Of a stretch of 20,071 nucleotides of DNA, positions 8,338-15,506 are shown one piece after another (the first letter of the stretch is position 1; every line of letters begins with the position of its first letter). Location: the NCBI GenBank assembly GCA_003427395.1, contig BFEA01000003.1, forward strand, positions 6,754,794-6,774,864, in the 5' to 3' direction. This DNA is from Chara braunii (Eukaryota > Streptophyta > Charophyceae > Charales > Characeae). The translations under genes and the position numbers were made by a program. Below the pieces are notes generated by a model. The model did no database searches and was not told the origin of the DNA. It worked only from the letters and a program-made list of their open reading frames with translations.

Positions 8338-8505
8338 GTATGGAAAGGTCCATTTGTAGATGCTTGTCTGTTGAAAAAGCACTCGCGTGTGGCTCGCCAG
8401 AGTTGGAAAAGCTGGTCACGTAGATCTTGTATTTTGCCTAAATTTATCCGTTACTATGCACAAGTTTATAAGGGAAAATATTTTGTTGGTTTGCAGATTA
8501 CTGAA
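8338..8505 (+). pseudogene. rps19: Mitochondrial rps19 fragment (small-subunit protein uS19)
   Basis: The frame reads VWKGPFVDACLLKKHSRVAR and later SWSRRSCILPKFIRYYAQVY then KGKYFVGLQITE, the hallmark WKGPFVD...WSRRS.ILP...VY.GK.F..ITE of uS19. Fifty-six codons are open and unbroken. The start codon and first residues are missing (no ATG in phase just upstream of GTA TGG at 8338) and similarity stops after ITE, before the usual basic C-terminus, so it is truncated at both ends. Mitochondrial rps19 is typical of streptophytes. Functional nuclear transfer is possible in principle, but no targeting sequence or exon structure is seen, and the neighbouring atp1 piece is broken. The open frame continues to 8604 without similarity. 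Confidence 0.85.
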
Positions 8506-9193
8506 GTAGACAATGGATCAGTGAGCAACTGTAATCGCCATCATCTTGGTCTGAGGGGCCATTATGTATGGCACTCGCTCTTTGTTTTCTTTTCTATTTT
8601 TTGAGCCTGGATTGGACTAAGATAGAGTCAAAAAAAAAAAAAAATCGATTTCGATTTCTGTTTGCAGGTATGAGACCGCCTGTGCCCGTTGAGAGATATC
8701 GGGCCTCGCTCCACGACAAAATGAGACTGAATCCTGTACCAGAACATGGAAAGATGCATTGCCATATTTAAAAAAAAAGATAGAGTCCTGTTAGTACCTC
8801 ATACAATGCCTCATTCATCCCGTATTACCATTCATTCTGCTATACCCATGACCTCGCCTATCCCCATTCAACCTGTTTCAGGCCCTAAATTGTCCTGTTT
8901 CAGGCCCTAAATTGTCCCACAACCTTCTTGCCCAGTGCTCGCAGTTACGCCCATAACATCGTTTTCCTACTTGCTGTAGCTGGTCCCCTAACTAATTCCA
9001 TCTTTCCTCACATCCTTTTTCACATTGTTATTTCTACCGCTCGTGATCCCGCCTGGTACTACTCTCATCCCATATAGCCTTGTCGGGCCCTTGTTGCCCC
9101 CCTGTACTGCACTACTACCGGTAGTATTGAGCAGTCCATAACTGTTGACGCTCAAGTTGCCTCCTGCTCACCCCAGCATCCGTTATTACGCAC
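8506..9193. other. Unassigned pyrimidine-rich DNA
   Basis: It has an A14 run near 8630, the words AAGATAGAGTC (8619) and AAGATAGAGTC again near 8778, and the phrase ACATGGAAAGATGCA (near 8744) that recurs near 18188 and, in part, near 18547. The plus strand is C/T-biased from about 8790 to 9180. No coding region is supported. Confidence 0.4.
8872..8915. repeat. 22-bp perfect tandem duplication
   Basis: CCTGTTTCAGGCCCTAAATT followed by GT is repeated exactly at 8872-8893 and 8894-8915. Confidence 0.9.
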
Positions 9194-9381
9194 TTTTTTT
9201 GTTTTTTTTTTGTTTTTTTTTTAAAGGGCGACGGCCTTGAGATATTATCATTGAGCTGACCAACCCCAAGCAATTTATTAGTAGTTGGTTTCAATTGTCA
9301 AGTTCCATCATCTGGATTCGAACACAGGTCTGTATTTCAACAGTTCATGGGTGTACCCACTGAGCTAGGCTCTTGGGTGCT
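9194..9381 (-). mobile_element. tRNA-derived SINE, best copy (minus strand)
   Basis: Read on the minus strand it has an A-box-like CCTAGCTCAGTGGGTACA, the family motif AACTGTTGAAATACAGACCT, a B-box TGTTCGAATCC (plus coordinates 9314-9324), a body ending ATATCTCAAGGCCGTCGCCC and an A-rich tail interrupted by C (plus 9194-9222). Flanks TATTACGCAC (left) and TATTTACCCAC (right) could be an imperfect target duplication. An internal RNA polymerase III promoter is expected from the A and B boxes. The 3' body matches the plus-strand copy ending at 18078. Confidence 0.85.
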
Positions 9382-9494
9382 ATTTACCCACTTTTTTAAT
9401 CGTTTTATGATTTAGTTCCCCACTTGTCTCCTCTTCCCCCCTGTAACCCCTTATGCCTATCTCTAACTCCCACATGCTATCCCCTACCCTACCC

Positions 9495-9532
9495 CTGTCT
9501 CTTATACACATCTAGATGTGTATAAGAGACAG
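9495..9532. other. Nextera mate-pair junction adaptor (sequencing artefact), copy 1
   Basis: CTGTCTCTTATACACATCT (9495-9513) is followed at once by its reverse complement AGATGTGTATAAGAGACAG (9514-9532). This is two Tn5 mosaic ends back to back, the known junction of Nextera mate-pair circles. Its translation VSYTHLDVYKRQ is a known contaminant signature. Confidence 0.97.
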
Positions 9533-10065
9533 GGAGTAGGGAGTGTGTGGGTGCAGGGTAACTGGACGAGGCAGTGCAGAATATTGCAGCACCCCCTAAC
9601 TGCAAGGGGGAGGGGAAGTAGGGGGAGCTCCAGTATTTTGCCCCCCCCTCTCCCCCCCAACCCCCCCTGCCTGCAACTTGGGCTGCTGTAGACCTGACAT
9701 TGTGGCCAAGTTTAGGGTTTAGGGTTTTGGGTTTTGGAATTTTGTTTTCTTTGGATTGAGTATGGGAGGAAGATGGGAGTGTGGGTGGGTGTGGAATCCG
9801 TCTCTGGCCATTGATCCTCGAAATCAACGGTTGAAAGCGAAGAATCTGAGTGCGGTGGAGCTTACCGCTGGCAGTCCACGGTATCAAGGTCTTGGGATCA
9901 GGAGGAGCTGATTGGATCTTCGTCTTGGCTTTTGGACTTGTCTTCTTAGTCCTATTCTTCCTTTTGCCCTTTTCTTTTGTTTGTTTTCCTGTTTCCTTAG
10001 TGTTTTTTTTTCCCCCCTCTTTATTTCTTTCCTTGTTTTTTGTTGTTTCTTTGTTTTTTTTCTCC

Positions 10066-10148
10066 CTCACAAAAGAAACCCATTTGAATTTTGAACCATG
10101 TGCAGCAAACATAAGTTGTTAAAACTTAAAATGGGTTTCTTCTGTGAG
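10066..10148. other. Foldback 1: 31-bp imperfect inverted repeat
   Basis: The arm CTCACAAAAGAAACCCATTT at 10066-10085 pairs with 10129-10148 (one mismatch in 20). Pairing extends inward, with a few mismatches, to about 10096 and 10118, leaving a loop of about 21 nt. Confidence 0.75.
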
Positions 10149-10157
10149 AAAAAAAAG

Positions 10158-10226
10158 AACTTGAGAGTGTTTCCTTCCACCGCATTTCAGCTCTGCTGGA
10201 GGGAGGTGGAAGAAAACACTCGAGTT
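10158..10226. other. Foldback 2: 22-24-bp inverted repeat
   Basis: The arm at 10158-10181 (AACTTGAGAGTGTTTCCTTC then CACC) pairs with 10205-10226 (GGTGGAAGAAAACACTCGAG then TT) with small bulges. The loop of 23 nt itself has a short CAGC/GCTG stem. Confidence 0.75.
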
Positions 10227-10435
10227 AAAATTGAGATGGTTTTGTTTTAGAGAGTGCATGTTTTCATATTTGCTGCCTGTTCACAACATACAATAAGATC
10301 AGTGGGCACAGTATTCGGACCAATGCTGTTGTGGCTAAATTATCGCCTCAAAAGTTTAAAGTTTAAAGATAAATAATGTGTGTGTTAAACTGTGTTTCTT
10401 TTGTCCTTTCCTTATTTTTGGGTTGTGGATATGTG

Positions 10436-10473
10436 CTGTCTCTTATACACATCTAGATGTGTATAAGAGACAG
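10436..10473. other. Nextera mate-pair junction adaptor (sequencing artefact), copy 2
   Basis: Same 38-base palindrome of two mosaic ends as at 9495-9532. The sequence immediately after it is a LINE 3' tail that starts in mid-hairpin, consistent with a chimeric join. Confidence 0.97.
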
Positions 10474-10510
10474 TACCAGCACCATGATCACCTGAGGGGA
10501 CGGGTTTTCT

Positions 10511-10547
<37 letters not shown>
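10474..10547 (+). mobile_element. LINE 3' tail fragment with A36
   Basis: TACCAGCACCATGATCACCT and the following GAGGGGACGGGTTTTCTC match the end of LINE copy B (7050-7086). Thirty-six A residues follow (10512-10547). The 5' half of the hairpin is missing because of the adaptor junction. Confidence 0.85.
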
Positions 10548-10551
<4 letters not shown>

Positions 10552-11095
10552 TCTGGCGTTGCAACGGGGAGGTTGTGGGTTCGCTTCTGTCGGCCCTCAA
10601 ACTCCCTTGTGCCCAACCAGTCGGTCCTAGGTTGGTTGGCACCTCACGTACTTGTCCCCCAGCCTAGGACAGCATGGACACAGATCCGTTGATATTGTAT
10701 CTCAGTGGGTTCAAGATGCAAGAGCTAATGGATGACCTACCAACTGGGTGTTGCTCAATTGGTAAGGGGTTCAAGCGACACTCAAGAGTTCAACTCCCAT
10801 TGCCTCCCACGAGAGTGTCTGTGGCATGCTTGGCGTCTTACTTTCGAGACAGTCAGTTGGTAAGCAAGTGCGTGGTAGCTCAGTGGGCAGAGCTCCGGTG
10901 TTGCAACGGGGAGGTTGAGGAGTCAACTTTGTCGGCCCACAACTTCCCCCGAGCACAATTGGTTGGTGTAGGTTGCACCCCACGTACTTGTCCCGAGCGT
11001 GGCATAGCGCCTTTACAGACTAATGACCTCAATAGCTCAGTGGGTAGCGCTCTGATATTGTAACTTGGAGGTCCTCCATACGATGCTCGTTCGTC
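10548..11095 (+). repeat. Cluster of tRNA-like repeats
   Basis: A unit beginning GTGGTAGCTCAGTGGGCAGA (10872) followed by GCTCCGGTGTTGCAACGGGG is repeated, without its first part, at 10548, directly behind the LINE A tail. The two match, with indels, as far as CACGTACTTGTCCC. Further units are at 11033 (TAGCTCAGTGGGTAGCGCTC) and about 10748 (TTGCTCAATTGG then AGTTCAACTCCC). These resemble tRNA D-arm/A-box and T-arm/B-box sequences. None folds into a complete cloverleaf by eye, so they are tRNA-derived SINE material, not tRNA genes. Confidence 0.65.
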
Positions 11096-11500
11096 ATGTC
11101 TATATTTACTGTTCGTCATATCAGCTAGGGATGATCCTCTGGATGGATTTGGGTGGGGACGTGTGCCTTTCCTGCGGGAAAAGCTGATGTGGGATGGATG
11201 CTACTCTCTTTCGGGGCGGAGAGTGGTAAGGGGTTGTTTGGGTGCATGGTGACACCATGGCAGTCCTTTTGTGGCAGGGGTGCCTTGTAGAGAAACCAAT
11301 GTCGAATCAAGAGGTGTGTCCTACTCTCGATGGTTGTAGACCCATTCTGGGGTGGTGGGTTATCAGCGGTTGGTCGGGGTTGGTTGATGAGGGTCGAGGT
11401 CTCCACCATTACCACTGGTCGATCCTCCGTAGTGAACAGACATAAGCAAGGTTCATTAGTAGCAGAAAGCAACCACATACATCCATATAGACTATGATAT
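11096..11500. other. Unassigned DNA upstream of LINE copy C
   Basis: A 117-codon minus-strand open frame (11125-11478) has no recognisable motif and is not called. Sequence from about 11500 to 11693 may be the 5' leader or the end of ORF1 of LINE copy C, but no ORF1 motif is visible. Confidence 0.3.
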
Positions 11501-11693
11501 CACACTAGCTCACGGAGGCGGGTCTGATCTGGCCCTCCCACGCCGAACTGTTAGAGGTGCATCAGACAAGAACCAGGGACAGCTCTCTAGGGAGGTCCGC
11601 AAATGTGCTACACTGCTTATGCTCACTCTTAAGACAATCTCTTGCAGGACACCTTCTTGCTAGACACCGCGGACTGGCTAAAATTTATCGGCC

Positions 11694-14165
11694 ATGGACA
11701 ACGCCGAATCCGGGAACCAGCAGCAACAAGCAAGAGACGAGCTGTCCAACCAGGGAGCAGACATATTACAGACCCACTACGGTAAGGATAAAGCGTGGAT
11801 TAGGGCAACCCAGGTGGCAGATCTAGACTTACGCTCACTCAACGTGAATGGGCTGGTGTTGGCAAGACCACAAAAACGCAAGGCGTTGTTGGAGCAAATC
11901 AAAGGAGTGGGTGGGAGACAATGGTCGGACCTTATCTGCATCCAGGAAACCCACATCACGGACTCCCCGGAGCACAATAACGCACACAATCAAGTTTGGC
12001 CTTTTCAAAAAATCACCTCCTATGCGCCAACCCCGGGCTCGGCAGGAGTGGCGATCTGGGTCCCCCCGGACTCTCGGGCATACGTCATCCACTCAGCGGT
12101 GGACACAAGGGAGGGGAGATGGGCGGCGGTCCTCCTCATGTTGGAAATAGAGATAGTCTGCGTAATTTGTGTGTATGGTCCCAACGAAATAGAGCACCAC
12201 AAAACCTTCTTCGAACAGATTCGGGTCCAACTACCACATGGACTTCCCTTGATAATCGCAGGGGACTTCAACGTAGCACTCGATTGCAGTATGGACTGGT
12301 GGAGAATCCCTACCCCTTGCCCGACCTATATAGAAGAGGACGAAAGGATAATTAATAGACTCTGTGAGGCGGAGCATCTATATGACTCCTTTCGACGCAT
12401 ATACCCCAAAAAATATATATTCTCCTCCATATTGAACAGCGGAATGTCGTACCAACCCAGATCAAGAATCGACCTCATTCTCATACCGGAGGATTTGGAC
12501 AGAGCAATACAAGCCGCGACCATCTTCCCACAGAGCCCATGGCCAAGGGTAGACCACAAGATGTGTGCGGTTCTGCTCAGGTTCCGCAAGAAAACTGACC
12601 AAGGCAAAGGATTATATAAGCTCAATACATCGCTGCTTAAACTGAGACAATTTCAAAGGTTCCTCAGGGATGTATGGGAGTACTGGCGCACTACAAAGGA
12701 CCAACACAGGTCACACATCGCATGGTTCAACAATGGGCTGGCCTTTTTAACCAGAAAATGCAATGAATTATCTAAAATACGCGCTAAAGAGAAATATGCT
12801 AAGGAATTGGAAATACATTAGAAAATTCAGAACTATGAACTGGAACAACCATGGCACCCAAACTTTGAAACGGAGTCCACTTAAATACAAAAACTCAAAG
12901 AACTACTGAAATTTGCACAAAAAAGGCGTCAGGGATCTATAATGAGAGGAAAAATACTAAAGCACTCGGTAAAGGGACAAATGGATATAAGATTTTTTGC
13001 ACTAGCCCAGACAAGGGCCGAAAGATCAGCCATATAAGGTCTATACGACCCTGTTAAAACACGGGAGGTCATCTCTTTCCCATCAGCCGACAGTCCAAAA
13101 GTGACCAGGGATTTTTACAAAGACCTCTTCACCCCCAACTTGACGAAGGAACCAGGACCAGCAAAGGAAGGTAAGATTGAGGAATTTTTAGACCCCCTTA
13201 CGAAAAGGATATCACACGAACAACGTGAGGCTCTGGAAAAACCACTGCGAAAAGGGGAAATATGGAGCGCCCTCCTACAAATGGAAGAAGATAAAAACCT
13301 GGGGATAGACGGGATAGACGGACTTCTTAAAAAATTTTGGGAGGAAATGTGGTCCCTTAGGTCGGAGAACCTGATGGAATACTATAGGCAGGTGAAGGTA
13401 TCAGGAGAAATCGGCGAATTTGCGGGCCAAGGAATCCTCACCCTACTGTACAAAAAAGGTGATAAAACAAATATAAGGAATTACCGATCAATCACCCTCC
13501 TCACGGTGGTATACAAATTGGTGGTCAAAGTGCTGACCAACAGAATGATCCCCATCTTGGAGGAGATAATCCACCCAGCGCAGACTGGATTCATGCGCAA
13601 CAGGAGCATCCAAGATAATGTGCTATTAGTCAATGAACTAATAAAACTTGCAAGACAAACAAAACAAAACGCTGCAATCGTGTTTATTGATTTTGAGAAA
13701 ACTTACGACCATGTGGACCGGAGCTTCCTACACAAATGCCTTCAGAAAATGAACTTTGGATCGGAATTCCGGGACTGGATAAAGATTCTCCACCACAATG
13801 CGACAACATGAGAGCAGGTGAATGACTTGATAACACCAGAATTCAGACTACAACGCTCAGTGAGATAGGGAGATCCCATAGCCCCCTTTCTCTTCATCAT
13901 CGTAATGGAAGCTCTGGGGGCAAACCTAAGAACAAACAAAAAAATCTCTCGTCTTCGTCTGGCAGGCATCCCGGAGGAAGCCTTACCCATTTACTGGATG
14001 TTTGTCGACGATTTGACAATAGTAACAGAGGCCACCTAAAACAACATGGCAGAAATCCTGACCCTGATGACATGACCGTCAATTGGGGAAGCAAGACGCA
14101 GAGCTGGTGGATCCATTACTGTGGGGTCCGCCCCCCGGAACAGCCACTCGAGACCATCAACCTGC
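11694..14165 (+). mobile_element. LINE copy C: endonuclease plus reverse transcriptase, 3' truncated
   Basis: This is the only copy in the window with the apurinic-type endonuclease. It aligns with copy A from about 13165 to 14160 at protein level. After about 14165 the similarity stops before the zinc-binding region and 3' untranslated region, so the 3' end is lost by deletion or rearrangement. The 5' limit is unknown and may lie near 11500. Confidence 0.85.
11694..14165 (+). pseudogene. LINE copy C ORF2 (endonuclease + reverse transcriptase), broken by stops
   Basis: The endonuclease, open from 11694 to 12821, nicks target DNA. Its hallmarks are all present: LRSLNVNGL, LICIQETH, YGPNE, IAGDFNVAL, SRIDLIL and VDHKM. 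The frame then continues without a shift through TAG 12819, TAA 12882, TAA 13035, TGA 13809, TAG 13866 and TAA 14037. The reverse transcriptase is open at 13101-13811 (ITLLTVVYKLV, IFIDFEKTYD) and continues past TGA. The VRQGDP turn has become VR-stop-GDP, and the catalytic box reads FVDD instead of FADD. A small deletion near 14070 shifts the frame before VNWGSKTQSWWI. Copy A has readable residues at most of these sites, so most stops fit C-to-T change. The copy is inactive. Confidence 0.88.
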
Positions 14166-14734
14166 CAATATAAGGGGCAACTTGGACCAGAAGCAGTGAC
14201 AAGCACCAAGGCTGGGCCGACCGCCCAGCCCTAGTGGAAGTGGAAGCGGACGAACCTTGCCGTACGGGAACTTTGGACACCAGGCTCATGCAATCTTCTA
14301 CACGCCCAATTCAGAGAGTCTACCCAGCAGGATTACCTAAGCAAGGCAGGCCAGCCCCCGTGGACACATCCTACCGTCCTTCCCCTAGCTTACCCAAGGC
14401 TAGGCGGAACTCAGACTACCCCGAGCGACTTATATCCCTACACTACCCTGGAGATAAGGCATGCGTGAGTAGACCCCGTCATATACCTGATAGACCCCCC
14501 CAGCCCAGTATCGTAGTTATATGTATGTGTGTGTGCCCAGAGGCTATGAATGTTTGTATGAGCCCATAGGGCCATGTTTTCTGTGTCTGCCCCAAGGCTA
14601 TGTGTGCTCTGTGTAACTGTATAGCGAGATGTATGTGCCCGAAGGCCAGATATGTTCAGTACTATGTAGAGGGAACTGTGTGTTCGTTTTGAAGAGATGA
14701 CAGGCCAAGCTGGACAAGACCTCCCCCCAAAGTC
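14166..14734. other. Unassigned DNA with a degenerate ~27-bp repeat
   Basis: An 8-bp perfect hairpin GGCTGGGC/GCCCAGCC lies at 14210-14230. From 14535 a loose unit starting GCCC and containing AGGCTATG or GGCCATG recurs at 14535, 14562, 14589 and 14637. An open frame at 14234-14569 shows no recognised domain and is not called. Confidence 0.35.
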
Positions 14735-14805
14735 CAAAGGCAGACTCGAACCGGTGATCTATGACATGTGACCTGAAGAGTCTACCATTTGAGCGACAAT
14801 AGCAA
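14735..14805 (-). repeat. tRNA-like element (minus strand)
   Basis: On the minus strand TCGCTCAAATGGTAGACTC resembles a tRNA D-arm/A-box, and CCGGTTCGAGTCTGCC contains a near-consensus B-box. The stems are incomplete, so it is a tRNA pseudogene or SINE head and not a functional tRNA. Confidence 0.5.
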
Positions 14806-15019
14806 ACGGGCCGTGTGTGTGATATGCCAAACTGGGGGATCAACAGAACAACCACGAGCAACAGCCACAAGCAACCCACTCAGCATCAAGACCCGAAATA
14901 CAACGCCATGGACAACCCTTGGGTGGTGCGCAGGCAGTGTCTGTATAATCTTACCGTGCGTCAACCCAAGGGGGTGTGTGTCCAGCCGTGCGTCATTTTA
15001 ACGCCCTGCCGGTGTCCAT

Positions 15020-15118
15020 GCGCAAGGCTGGATTGAGTTTTGAATCCACAACTTCATACCACAATGCGCATTTCCAACCGGCGCTCGAACCACTGAGCTA
15101 CATCAACTGGACTGGACA
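15020..15118 (-). repeat. tRNA-like element (minus strand)
   Basis: On the minus strand TGTAGCTCAGTGGTTCGAGC has a perfect GCTC/GAGC D-stem. GTGGATTCAAAACTC sits where a T-arm would be but does not pair. This is best read as a tRNA-derived SINE head. Confidence 0.5.
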
Positions 15119-15188
15119 AAAAAGCGACAACGAAATTAATAAAAGCTAACACAGATTACGAGCAAGTGCGTTGTAGTGGGGGGGAGAG

Positions 15189-15191
<3 letters not shown>

Positions 15192-15231
<40 letters not shown>
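15192..15231. repeat. (GA)n microsatellite upstream of the methyltransferase gene
   Basis: About 20 GA units lie roughly 120 bp before the first ATG of the open frame. GA tracts are common in plant promoters and 5' leaders; a regulatory role here is only inferred. Confidence 0.9.
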
Positions 15232-15234
<3 letters not shown>

Positions 15235-15236
<2 letters not shown>

Positions 15237-15506
15237 CGTGTCTTGACCACAGAGGAAGGCATAGCAAAAAACAGCTTCCGCATGGCCAGGTGGCGGCAAA
15301 CTCGTGAAGGAACGTTGTCGTACCACGTGCTCATTAGTCAGCCAATAGGATGAAGATTTTCCGATCAGTACTCTGCGGCCGATTATCAGTGGCCGCGCGC
15401 CAAATGGCGTCCTCTAGGGTCACGGCGTCGAATGCCACAGTCTCCCGCCGCCACGTGTGCATTCTAGATCGTTCCAGCAGTGAGCGGCGAGAGTGGATGC
15501 CACGTG
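15235..15506. promoter_or_regulatory. G-box (CACGTG) cluster at the 5' end of the gene
   Basis: CACGTG occurs at 15235, 15324, 15452 and 15501. Five more copies lie within the gene (16334, 16817, 17084, 17292, 17343). Only two others were noted in the rest of the window (2114, 19193). CACGTG is the plant G-box bound by bZIP and bHLH factors. Promoter function is inferred from motif density only. Confidence 0.4.

Larger units (their letters stand above)
9533..10435. other. Segment between two adaptor junctions, of uncertain genomic linkage
   Basis: It is bounded by mosaic-end junctions on both sides, so its placement is not trustworthy. It holds C-rich and T-rich tracts, two TTTAGGG units at 9711-9724 (plant telomere-type, interstitial), and two adjacent hairpins (10066-10148 and 10158-10226). 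Open frames in it (for example minus 9489-10112) run through the adaptor and low-complexity sequence and are not supported as genes. Confidence 0.7.

Noticed and set aside
8371-8604. Intact functional nuclear rps19 gene
   Set aside because: It lacks the N-terminal start and the conserved C-terminus and lies beside a broken atp1 piece; the frame tail after 8505 is unrelated.
9495-9532. A natural Tn5-type transposon end
   Set aside because: Two mosaic ends directly abutting with no transposon between them are the mate-pair library junction, seen twice here.
9489-10112. 207-codon minus-strand open frame
   Set aside because: It runs through the sequencing adaptor (VSYTHLDVYKRQ) and low-complexity T-rich DNA.
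10378-10692. Plus-strand open frame containing a Lys run
   Set aside because: It spans the second adaptor junction and the LINE A tail; it is a chimera.
10872-10935. Functional tRNA gene
   Set aside because: The D-arm-like part is good, but acceptor and T stems do not pair and the unit is repeated in degenerate forms.
11125-11478. 117-codon minus-strand open frame
   Set aside because: No motif, no clear start context and no similarity recognised; chance opening is likely.
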